Assembly: GCF_018623035.1 (NCBI RefSeq)
Contig: NZ_CP076023.1
Coordinates: forward strand, 3,658,001-3,722,000
DNA length: 64,000 nt
Origin: Cellulomonas dongxiuzhuiae
GTDB lineage: Bacteria > Actinomycetota > Actinomycetes > Actinomycetales > Cellulomonadaceae
Direction: 5' to 3'
In this document: positions 26,067 to 34,900 of the stretch, one piece after another
How the letters are laid out: each line of letters begins with the position of its first letter
Numbering within the stretch: the stretch's first letter is position 1
Translations under genes and position numbers: made by a program
The notes under the pieces: model-generated
The model's database searches: none
What the model saw: the letters and a program-made list of their open reading frames with translations, nothing else
Told to the model about the DNA's origin: nothing

Positions 26067-28301
26067 ATGTTCGACCACGTCGACCCGTTCATCGGCACCG
26101 ACGCGACCGACCTGCCCACGCCCGGCGGCCTCGCGGCGACGTGGTGGTCGCCCAAGCCGCAGGTGGGCAACACGCACCCGGGCGCGACGTACCCGTTCGG
26201 GATGGTGTCGGCGTGCGCGTACTCGGGGGCGTATCCGACGGGCTACGGCCGGTACGACCTGTCGACCGAGGGCCTGCCACCGGTCCTGCACGACCGGCTC
26301 GTGGCCAGCGGGTTCACGCACTTCCAGCAGTCCGGCACGGGCGCAATCCGCAAGTACTACAACTACTTCCGCGTCACGCCGATGATCTCGCCGCTCGACG
26401 ACCTCGGCCGCACCTGGGAGATCGTCGACGAGGAGGCGCAGCCCGGGTACTACGCGGCGACGCTCGAGTCCGGCATCCGCGCCGAGATCACGGTCGGCCC
26501 GAAGTCCGCGGTCCACCGGTACACGTTCCCCGCCCACCACGACGCCCGGCTCGTCATCGACTTCTCGCTCGGTGGGCTCGACATCCCGTACGGGCGGACC
26601 ATCCCCCTGCGCGCCCACCTGGGCTCGGTGAGCCCCGGGTGCGCGGAGGGCGAGATCGTCGTCGAGGGCGCGCCGCTGGCCGTGCGCGTCGAGTGCGACG
26701 CGCAGCACTGGCGGCAGCTGCTCTGGTACGACCGGCGCCTCATGCCCGGCGGCACGCGCCTCGACTTCGACCGCATCCGGCCCACGACCCTGCGGCCGTT
26801 CGGCCTCATGTGGGCGGGGCCGACCGAGCCGGGGCAGGTCGTCGAGCTGCGGTTCGGGTTCTCCCTGCGTGGCGTCGACCAGGCGGCCGAGACCCTCGAG
26901 CGCGAGTGCGGCCCGGACCCGCGGCGGTCCTTCGAGCGGCGGCGCGACACGACGCAGGCCGTGTGGCGCGAGCACCTCGGCAAGGTGCAGGTCGACACCC
27001 CGTCGTCGGACAAGGCGACGGTGTTCGGCACCGCGCTCTACCACTCCCTCATCAAGCCGTGCCTCGCGCCCGACGAGTCCCCGTTCTGGCCCACGCCCGG
27101 CCCGTTCGCGTTCGACCTGTCGACCATGTGGGACATCTACCGCACGCACCTGCCGCTCATGACGGCGCTGTTCCCGGACCGGGCCGTCGAGCTCGCGAAC
27201 GCGCTGCTGCAGATCGCCGAGGAGGAGGGCAACCTGCCCATCGGCTACCGCATGGCGCGCGGCGCCGACCGCTTCAGCCGGCAGGGCTCGGCGCTCGCGC
27301 ACACGTTCCTCGCCGACCTGTGCGCACTGGGCCTGCCCGGCATCGACTGGGACTGGGCGCTCGTGCACATGAACGACGACCTGCGCCGCACGTACGGCGA
27401 GGAGTTCCTGCTGCACGGCCGCACGCACCCCATCAGCCACACGCTCGACCTCGCGTTCGGGTACTGGTGCACCGCGATCGTCGCCGGACGCGTGGGCGAC
27501 CTGACGCTCGTCGAGCAGTTCGGCCCGCTGGCCGCGCGCTGGCGCAACGCCTACGACCCGGCGACGGGGCTGCTCGTCGACTCGACGTACTACGAGGGCG
27601 GACGCTGGAACTACTCGTTCCGGCTGATGCACGACATGGCCTCGCGCATCGCGCTGACCGGCGGGGACGACGCGTTCACGACCATGCTGGACGAGTTCTT
27701 CGGGTTCGGCGCCGACCCCGTCAAGCAGCCGGGGCTGCACCCCGACGTCGACGAGATGGCCGCGGGCTACGGGCTGCACCGGTTCGAGGGGCTCAACAAC
27801 GAGCCCGACATGGAGGCGCCCTGGGCCTACATGTACGCGGGCCGTCCCGACCGCACCGCGCAGGTCGTCCACGACGTCGTCCAGCAGCAGTTCGGGACGG
27901 GCCGCGGCGGGCTGCCCGGCAACGACGACTCGGGCGGGCTGTCGTCCTGGTACGTGTGGGCGACGCTCGGGCTCTTCCCCGTCGCGGGGCAGAACCTGTA
28001 CCTGCTCAACGCGCCCGCGTGGCGTGAGGCACGCATCGACGTGGGCGGCCGGCCGCTCACGGTGGAGACGACCGGCTTCGCCGAGCCCGAGCCCGGCGGT
28101 CCGGCCCAGCACGTGCAGTCCGTCCACCTCGACGGTGTCCCGCTCGACCGCCCGTTCCTCACGGGCGGCGAGCTGCACTCCGGGGGGCGGCTGCTCATCG
28201 GCCTCGGCCCGGAACCCTCCGGGTGGGGCACCCAGCACCGACCACCCAGCGCGCCCGCGCCGCACGTCGACGTCCCGCTCCCCCGCCTCACCCGCCCCTG
28301 A
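26067..28301 (+). CDS. GH92 alpha-1,2-mannosidase-type enzyme, no signal peptide
   Basis: 744 residues. The ATG at 26067 has AGGAGG six bases upstream, so the N-terminus is secure and has no signal peptide; the enzyme should be cytoplasmic, whereas many GH92 enzymes are exported. Family signatures are FIGTD and NTHPGATYPFGMVSACAYSG at the N-terminus, an NEPDMEAPWAYMYAGRPDRT segment near residue 600, and GNDDSGGLSSWYVWATLGLFP shortly after. GH92 enzymes are calcium-dependent inverting exo-alpha-mannosidases. It is flanked by two copies of an inverted repeat and followed by a GT4 glycosyltransferase. Linkage specificity is uncertain. Confidence 0.9.
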   Translation: MFDHVDPFIGTDATDLPTPGGLAATWWSPKPQVGNTHPGATYPFGMVSACAYSGAYPTGYGRYDLSTEGLPPVLHDRLVASGFTHFQQSGTGAIRKYYNYFRVTPMISPLDDLGRTWEIVDEEAQPGYYAATLESGIRAEITVGPKSAVHRYTFPAHHDARLVIDFSLGGLDIPYGRTIPLRAHLGSVSPGCAEGEIVVEGAPLAVRVECDAQHWRQLLWYDRRLMPGGTRLDFDRIRPTTLRPFGLMWAGPTEPGQVVELRFGFSLRGVDQAAETLERECGPDPRRSFERRRDTTQAVWREHLGKVQVDTPSSDKATVFGTALYHSLIKPCLAPDESPFWPTPGPFAFDLSTMWDIYRTHLPLMTALFPDRAVELANALLQIAEEEGNLPIGYRMARGADRFSRQGSALAHTFLADLCALGLPGIDWDWALVHMNDDLRRTYGEEFLLHGRTHPISHTLDLAFGYWCTAIVAGRVGDLTLVEQFGPLAARWRNAYDPATGLLVDSTYYEGGRWNYSFRLMHDMASRIALTGGDDAFTTMLDEFFGFGADPVKQPGLHPDVDEMAAGYGLHRFEGLNNEPDMEAPWAYMYAGRPDRTAQVVHDVVQQQFGTGRGGLPGNDDSGGLSSWYVWATLGLFPVAGQNLYLLNAPAWREARIDVGGRPLTVETTGFAEPEPGGPAQHVQSVHLDGVPLDRPFLTGGELHSGGRLLIGLGPEPSGWGTQHRPPSAPAPHVDVPLPRLTRP

Positions 28302-28307
28302 CGACAA

Positions 28308-28402
28308 CTGGATCGCTCTCTCACGCCCAAAGGGGAAGGCCACCCCACCCCCGGGCGGGAGAGAGCAATCGAGCCCCCCTCTCCCGCGAGAGAGCGATCC
28401 GG
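28308..28402. repeat. Dispersed GAGAGAGCrATCC inverted repeat, copy 2 (three arms)
   Basis: CTGGATCGCTCTCTC (28308-28322) is followed by two facing arms, GAGAGAGCAATCGAG (28359-28373) and GAGAGAGCGATCCGG (28388-28402). The second matches the left arm more exactly at its core. The element lies between the GH92 stop and the glycosyltransferase start. Confidence 0.7.
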
Positions 28403-28431
28403 TCACCCCGATCCACCGAGAGGACGACGCC

Positions 28432-29739
28432 GTGGACCCGATCTCCGCCGCACGCCCCGACCGCCGCCTCGTCATCGTCGTGCGCGCCGACCCGGTGATC
28501 TGCGGTCACTCGGGCGAGGCCCGCAACCTCGCCGAGGCCGCGCTGCAGCGGGGCTTCGACGAGGTCCGGATCGTCACCTGGCCGGTCGAGCGGCTGCAGG
28601 AGGCGGGCCTGCCGCTCAAGCCCCTGGACGGCGTCATGCCGTACTCGCCGGGGATCGTCGTGGACCGTCCCGAGCCCGTCGGTGACTACAAGGTCCCCGA
28701 CGGCCGGTACCTCGCGGGGCTCACCGGGCGGCTCGTCGAGCTGTTCACCGACGGCGTCCCGACCGTCGCGATGTCGCTGTACCTGTCGCCGCACGCCACG
28801 GCGGTCGCCGACGCGGTCGCGGTCGCGCGCCGCACGGGGCTGCCGGTGGACGTCGTGACCGTCGCCGAGGCCGTCGGGTCCGACGTCACCAACGTCGTGC
28901 GCGAGTGCGTCCAGCAGGACCGGTTCGGTGCCGCGGCGCACGTGCTCGCGCAGTACCTGTCGCACGACGTCGTGCTCGCGGTCTCGCAGTACACCCGGGA
29001 CCTCGTGGTCACCGAGGCCGCGGCGATCGACGCGCGCCACGGCACCCGGTTCGCGCAGCAGTGCGACGAGCGCGTCGCCGTCTCCTACCCCGCGATCGAC
29101 GTGGGCACGTACCTCGCGCGCGACGAGGACGAGACCGACCGCGTGCTCGCCGACCGGGGCCTGACGCGCGACGGGTACGTGCTGTTCCTGTCGCGGCTCG
29201 CGCACGCCAAGGGCGTCGACGACCTCATCGACGGCTACGCGCGCTCGGGCGCGCCGAGCGCCGGACGCCGCCTGGTGATCGCGGGCAACGGCCCGCAGGC
29301 CGCCGAGCTGCGTGCGCACGCCGCCCGCACGCCCGTGGCCGGCCTCATCACGTTCCTCGACGACGTCCCCGACGACGAGAAGGGCCACCTCATGGCCGGC
29401 TGCACGGCGTTCGTGCTGCCGTCCAAGCCGCGCCCCGAGTTCGTCGAGACGTTCGGCATCGCGCTGGTCGAGAAGATGCTGTCCGGCGGTGGACCTGTCA
29501 TCACGACCGCGACGGGCGGCATCGGCGAGGCCGTGGGCGACACCGCGATCATCGTGCCCGTCGACGCCCCCGACGCGATCGCCGCGGCGCTCGACGACGT
29601 CCTGGCGATGGACCGCGCCGAGCGTGCCGCGTGGTCCGAGCGTGCGCGGGAGTACGCGCTGCGGTTCGACCGCGGCGTGGTGCTCGACCGGATCCTCGAC
29701 CGGGTGGACGCGCTGACCCGGTCGCCGGTGCCGGCGTGA
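28432..29739 (+). CDS. GT4-family glycosyltransferase
   Basis: 435 residues from GTG 28432 with AGAGGA upstream. The C-terminal half carries the retaining GT-B/GT4 signatures: YVLFLSRLAHAKGVDDLIDGY (donor site start), RLVIAGNGPQ, and the E-x7-E motif EFVETFGIALVEKML near residue 350. The N-terminal domain begins LVIVVRADPVICGHSGEARN. It would transfer a sugar from a nucleotide donor in the cytoplasm; donor and acceptor are unknown. Its position after the GH92 gene suggests turnover of one mannose- or glucose-containing compound, but the repeat element between them may separate the transcripts. Confidence 0.85.
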   Translation: MDPISAARPDRRLVIVVRADPVICGHSGEARNLAEAALQRGFDEVRIVTWPVERLQEAGLPLKPLDGVMPYSPGIVVDRPEPVGDYKVPDGRYLAGLTGRLVELFTDGVPTVAMSLYLSPHATAVADAVAVARRTGLPVDVVTVAEAVGSDVTNVVRECVQQDRFGAAAHVLAQYLSHDVVLAVSQYTRDLVVTEAAAIDARHGTRFAQQCDERVAVSYPAIDVGTYLARDEDETDRVLADRGLTRDGYVLFLSRLAHAKGVDDLIDGYARSGAPSAGRRLVIAGNGPQAAELRAHAARTPVAGLITFLDDVPDDEKGHLMAGCTAFVLPSKPRPEFVETFGIALVEKMLSGGGPVITTATGGIGEAVGDTAIIVPVDAPDAIAAALDDVLAMDRAERAAWSERAREYALRFDRGVVLDRILDRVDALTRSPVPA

Positions 29740-29748
29740 GGTGAGGCA

Positions 29749-29778
29749 CCGACGCCCCCTGTCAGCCGAGGGTGTCGG
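29749..29778. terminator. Convergent terminator hairpin
   Basis: ccgacgccc (29749-29757) pairs with gggtgtcgg (29770-29778) over nine bases with one G-U pair. It lies between the convergent glycosyltransferase and epimerase genes, so it may stop transcription from both sides. Confidence 0.5.
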
Positions 29779-29781
29779 CCC

Positions 29782-30747
29782 TCAGGACCCGACCGCTGCG
29801 AGCACCCCACGCTCCTCGTCCGGCGTGAGCCCCGCGCGTCGCGGCCGGTCGACGCCGCGCGCGACCTCGTCCGCCAGGACGCGCGAGATCGTGTCGCGCA
29901 GCGGCCGCAGCGTGCCGCCGGCGGCCAGGTACGCCGACCCGTCGCGGAGCGCGAACCCGGTGTGCTCGGCGGGCAGCCACAGCGGCAGCGACCGCGGGCC
30001 CGCCCAGTACCGCACGTCGTGCGCGAGGAGGGTCGCGTCGTCGACCGGGACCACCTCGGCGTCCGACGCCGCCGCGTCGCGGACCTCGGCGAGGACGTCG
30101 GCGAGCGGGACGGGCCGGCCGACCGCGTCGACCGCGCCCGTGGTCCGGTCGCGGCCGGCCGCGACCAGCCAGGCCGCGAGGTCGTCGACGTCGATCACCT
30201 GGACGTGCCGACCCTCGGGCGTCGGCACGAGGACGCGCCCGCCGCGGCGCAGCCGGGCCGGCCAGTAGCCGAACCGGTCGGACGGGTCACCGGGCCCCAC
30301 GATCAGGCCGGGCCGCGCGAGCAGCAGCCGGTCGCCGAGCCGTGCGGTGCTCGCCCGCTCGGCGGCGACCTTGGCGTCCGGGTACGCGGTCAGGTCCCGC
30401 GGCTCGACGAGGGCTGCGGACTCGTCGGCGCCCGGCTCGTCGGCGCGCGCGTACACCGACACGGACGACACGAGCGTCCAGTGCTGCGCCCGCTCCGCGA
30501 GCGCGTCCAGCGCCCCGGTCACGAGCGCCGGGTCGTACGCGATCTCGACGACGTCGTCCCAGTCGCCGGCCAGGGCGTCGTACGCACCGGGTTCCCGCCG
30601 GTCGGCGCGCACGAGCCGCGCCCCGGCGGGCACGTCACCGGACTCGCCCCGCGCGAGGCACACGACCTGCGCGCCGTCCGCGAGCGCGGCCCTCGCGACC
30701 GCCGAGCCGAGCCATCCCGTCCCTCCGAGCACCAGCACGCGTCGCAT
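29782..30747 (-). CDS. NAD-dependent epimerase/dehydratase-family protein
   Basis: 321 residues. The N-terminus RRVLVLGGTGWLGSAVARAA is the GxxGxxG dinucleotide-binding turn of extended short-chain dehydrogenases. LVSSVSVYA (catalytic Ser region) and YPDAKVAAE (Y-x3-K, catalytic Tyr and Lys) follow at about residues 95 and 120. It should use NAD(P) to change a nucleotide sugar or related molecule; the substrate is unknown. It lies 43 bases after the oxidoreductase gene on the same strand and may be its operon partner. The ribosome binding site is poor. Confidence 0.85.
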   Translation of the reverse strand: MRRVLVLGGTGWLGSAVARAALADGAQVVCLARGESGDVPAGARLVRADRREPGAYDALAGDWDDVVEIAYDPALVTGALDALAERAQHWTLVSSVSVYARADEPGADESAALVEPRDLTAYPDAKVAAERASTARLGDRLLLARPGLIVGPGDPSDRFGYWPARLRRGGRVLVPTPEGRHVQVIDVDDLAAWLVAAGRDRTTGAVDAVGRPVPLADVLAEVRDAAASDAEVVPVDDATLLAHDVRYWAGPRSLPLWLPAEHTGFALRDGSAYLAAGGTLRPLRDTISRVLADEVARGVDRPRRAGLTPDEERGVLAAVGS

Positions 30748-30790
30748 GCGCCCAGTCAACCGCGCCGACGCGCCGCGGGGGCGCCGGGGC

Positions 30791-31747
30791 TCACCGGACC
30801 CGGGCGAGCGCCTCGAGCGCCGCGACCGGGTCCGGGCCCGTGGGGAACAGCACGCACGACGTCGCTCCGGCCGCGCCGCGAGCGGCGATGCGCTCGCGGA
30901 CGTCGTCGGGCGTGCCGGCGAGCGCGAGCTCGCGCACCCAGGCGTCGGGCAGGGCGGCGGCGAACGCGGCGGGCGACGCGCTGCGGGCGCGCAGCGCCGC
31001 CAGGTCCGCCGCGAACGGCAGCGGCGCGACGTGGGGCGACCAGTCGGGCTCACCGACCCACGCGAGGCCGGGCCGCGCGACGTCGAGGGCGCGGGCCCGG
31101 TCGTCGTCGACGGCCGCGACGTCGTAGGTCACGACGCGGGTGCCCGGGGCCGCGACGTGCTCGACCGCCGCGCGCACGTACGCGGGCGCGCACGGTTCGG
31201 CGAGCACGACGCCGTCGGCGACGCGGCCCGCAGCCGCGAGCGACCGCGGGCCGCGCACGCCCAGCAGCACGTCGGGCACGACGTCCGGGACGGACGACGG
31301 ATCGAGCGCGACCCCGTCGAGCACGACCGGCGCATCGGATGCGGTTGTCACCCGCTCACCGCGCAGCAGGGCCCGCAGTGCGCGCGTGTACGCCTCGAGG
31401 TACGTCAGCGGACGCGCGGGCCACGCACCGACCGACCGCATCCAGTCCGGCATGCCGTGCCCGACGCCGAACGTCACGCGCCCGGGGAACAGCCGCGCGA
31501 GGGTCGCGGCGTCCATCGCGGCGAACGCGACGTCGCGCGCGGCCGCCGGGACGATGCCGATGCCCACGTGGATCCGCTCAGTGGCCGCCAGGACGGCTGC
31601 GGCCTGCGCGGCACCACCGCGGAAGCCGAGGTCCTCGACGACCCACAGCTCGTCGAAACCGAGCGCCTCGGCGCGGCGGGCGTGCTCGAGGACGCGGTGG
31701 GCGGGCAGGTCACGGGGCAGCAGGACCCCGACGGACGGCGGCGGCAT
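30791..31747 (-). CDS. LLM-class (F420/FMN-dependent) oxidoreductase
   Basis: 318 residues. The ATG at 31747 has GGGGAGG nine bases upstream. It shows the TIM-barrel luciferase-like pattern: SVGVLLPRDLPAHRVLEHAR at the start, then ALGFDELWVVEDLGF, and the family's GRVTFGVGHGMPDWMRSVGA and PDVLLGVRGPRSLAAAGRVADG segments. These are typical of bacterial luciferase-like and F420-dependent reductases. Actinobacterial members usually use F420H2, but the cofactor cannot be settled here. It is divergent from the large surface protein at 31948. Confidence 0.85.
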   Translation of the reverse strand: MPPPSVGVLLPRDLPAHRVLEHARRAEALGFDELWVVEDLGFRGGAAQAAAVLAATERIHVGIGIVPAAARDVAFAAMDAATLARLFPGRVTFGVGHGMPDWMRSVGAWPARPLTYLEAYTRALRALLRGERVTTASDAPVVLDGVALDPSSVPDVVPDVLLGVRGPRSLAAAGRVADGVVLAEPCAPAYVRAAVEHVAAPGTRVVTYDVAAVDDDRARALDVARPGLAWVGEPDWSPHVAPLPFAADLAALRARSASPAAFAAALPDAWVRELALAGTPDDVRERIAARGAAGATSCVLFPTGPDPVAALEALARVR

Positions 31748-31820
31748 GGTGCCATCCTCCCCTGCAACCTCCGCCCTCCGTCCGCGGCGGGGTGTGCGCT
31801 GCACGGCGCCGCCTGACGCG

Positions 31821-31911
31821 TACCCAGGTAAACCGGTCATCGCAGGACCTAGGTCCCGGCAACCCCCTCGACCTCCTGGGGCAAGGCGTCGATCCTGAGC
31901 GGCGGCGCCGT
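31821..31911 (+). promoter_or_regulatory. Structured leader upstream of surface-protein gene (candidate cis-RNA)
   Basis: The segment holds GGTAAACC (31827-31834), a perfect 12-bp palindrome GGACCTAGGTCC (31845-31856), CGGCAACC, and a CCCC/GGGG stem (31863-31866 with 31878-31881) followed by GCAAGGC. This run of short stems and purine-rich single-stranded motifs resembles a riboswitch-like leader. It does not complete the pattern of the cyclic-di-GMP class I or other classes I know. Confidence 0.35.
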
Positions 31912-31947
31912 TCCGTGGACGCCAGTGACCACCAGGAGGACACGCCC

Positions 31948-34900
31948 ATGCGCGTGCGCAAGATCGCCTCGACCACGACAGCGCTCGCCCTGGTGGCAGG
32001 AGGTGCCCTGTGGTCGGCCGCCCCGGCGTCGGCAGCGACGGCGTCCGCGTTGGCGTCCGCGATCTTCGCGACGCCCTCGGTGGTGAGGTCGGCGACCCTC
32101 AGCACGGTGAACGCCGCGACGACGGCGGTCCGGAGCAACAACCTCGCGGGCTTCCCGAGCCGCGCCGGGGGGTCGTACGCGGTGCTCTCGACAGGAGCGG
32201 CGAGCGCCCTCAGCGGAACCACGCAGTCGACCTCGCCGAACACGCCGTACGTGATGACCCCCGTGCGTGGCGGCGCCCACGACGTGACGACCCTGGAGGT
32301 CACGATCGACGTCCCGACCGGCATGAACTGTCTCCTGGGCGTCACCTTCCGCTTCCTCACGGACGAGTTCCCCGAGGAGGTCGGCAAGGAGTTCAACGAC
32401 GCGTTCATCGCCGAGGTCGGGGCCAGCACGTGGTCGGTCAACCCGGACTCGTCGATCAACGCGCCGAACAACTTCGCCTTCGACACGATGGGCCGCCCCA
32501 TCAGCCTCAACGCGGGCCTGTTCGCGTCCAGCACCGCGGCGCGTGAGGCCGCCCGGACGGTCTTCGACGGCGCCACACCGCAGCTGACGGCCCAGGTCCC
32601 GCTCACCGGCGGCAGCCAGGAGAAGCTGTACTTCTCGATCTTCGACATGGGGGACGCGGCCGTCGACTCGGCGGTCCTCATCGACAACCTGCGCATCGGC
32701 ACCGTCGACGACCCGGCCACGCAGTGCCGCAAAGGCGCGACGACCAACCCGACGGAGATCCGCGTCTCGGCGACCGCACCCACCCAGGTCGACGACTTCG
32801 GCACCGCCGACGACACGTACACGATCCCGGCCACCGACGGCGTCACGTACAGGGTCGGCGGCACCACGGTCGCTGCCGGGACGTACCCCGGCAGGGGGAC
32901 CGTCGTCGTCACCGCGACCGCCAAGACCGGCTACGTGCTGTCGGGCCCGACGCAGTTCGCCCTGGTGTTCACGGACCTCAGGGAGGCCACCGCCACGGAG
33001 CCGACCTGGACCGACACCTGGGGCACCGCGAACGACACGTTCCGGATCCCGTCGGTCCCGGGCGTGCGGTACGCCGTGGGCGGCATCGCCCGCGCCGCGG
33101 GGACCTACCCCGCCGTCGGCACGGTCACCGTCGACGCCACCGCGACCACCGGGTACGGCCTGAGCGGCCCGACGCAGTTCACGCACACCTTCACCGACAT
33201 CCGCCAGGTCACGGCCGCCGAGCCCACCTGGCACGACACCTACGGCACGGCCGAGGACACCTTCACGATCCCCTCGGTCACGGGCGTGCAGTACGCCGTC
33301 GACGGCACGCCCCTCGCCGCGGGTGCCTACCCGGCCACCAACACCGTCACGATCGACGCGACCGCGACCGCGGGCTACGTCCTCGTCGGCCCCTCGCAGT
33401 TCACGCGCACGTTCACCGACATCCGCCAGGTCACCGCCGCCGAGCCCACCTGGCACGACACCTACGGCACCGCCGAGGACACCTTCACGATCCCCTCGGT
33501 CACGGGCGTGCAGTACGCCGCCGACGGCGCGCCCCTCGCCGCAGGCGCGTACCCGGCCACCGGCACCGTCACCATCGACGCGACGCCGACCGCGGGCTAC
33601 GTCCTCGTCGGCCCCTCGCAGTTCACGCGCACCTTCACCGACATCCGCCAGGTCAGCGCCACCGCGCCCACGCACGTGGACACCTACGGCACGGCCGAGG
33701 ACACCTACACGATCCCGTCGGTCACCGGCGTCGAGTACGCCGTCGACGGCGCCCCCGTCCCCGCGGGCAGCCACCCGGGCTCGGGCACGGTCGTCGTCAC
33801 CGCCACGGCCACCCCCGGTTACGAGCTCACCGGCCCCTCGCAGTTCACGTTCACGTTCACGGACGTCGTCCTGGCCACGGCCGTCGAGCCCACCTGGTAC
33901 GACACGTACGGCACGGCCGACGACACGGTCACGATCCCGTCCGTGAGGGGTGTGGAGTACGCGGTCGACGGCGTCCCCGTCGCCGCCGGTGCGCACGCCG
34001 CGAGCGGCACGGTCGCCGTCACGGCCACCGCGACCGCCGGGTACGAGCTGACGGGTCCGTCGCAGTTCTCCTACGCCTTCACCGACATCCGCCTCGTCAC
34101 GGCCGTCGAGCCGACCTGGGCCGACACGTACGGCACCGACGACGACACCTACACGATCCCGAGCGTCACGGGCGTGCAGTACGCGGTCGACGGCGACCCC
34201 GTCGCCCCCGGCACGTACCCGGCGAGCGGCACGGTCGTCGTCACGGCCACCGCGACCGCCGGGTACGAGCTGACAGGTCCGTCGCAGTTCTCCTACGCCT
34301 TCACCGACATCCGCCTCGTCACGGCCGTCGAGCCGACCTGGGCCGACACGTACGGCACCGACGACGACACCTACACGATCCCGAGCGTCACGGGCGTGCA
34401 GTACGCGGTCGACGGCGACCCCGTCGCCCCCGGCACGTACCCGGCGAGCGGCACGGTCGTCGTCACCGCGACCGCCACCACCGGCCACGAGCTGACCGGG
34501 GCGTCGGAGTTCACGCGCACCTTCACCGACATCCGGCTGGTCACCGCCGCCGAGCCGACCTCGGTCGACACCTACGGCACCGACGACGACACCTACACGA
34601 TCCCGAGCGTCACGGGCGTGCAGTACGCGGTCGACGGCAGCCCGGTCGCCGCCGGCACCTACCCCGCCACCGGGACCGTCGTCGTGACGGCCACGGCCAC
34701 GACGGGCCACGAGCTGACCGGGCCCTCGCAGTTCACGCTCGTGTTCACCGACATCACCCTCACCACGGTCGTCGCACCCACGTGGCACGACGTCGACGGC
34801 ACCGCGGACGACACGTTCACGCTGCCCGTGGTCGACGGCGTCGTGTGGACGCGGGACGGTGACGTGCTGACCCCCGGCACGCACCCCGGCAGCGGCACGG

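Noticed and set aside
25827..28475. Long minus-strand frame opposite GH92
   Set aside because: No start signal and Arg-rich shadow sequence; the plus-strand GH92 has clear family motifs.
31821..31911. Naming the leader as a cyclic-di-GMP-I riboswitch
   Set aside because: The GGnAAACC-like motif is present but the conserved GACGCAAAGCC and the 3' GCGGGGUUACC parts are not.
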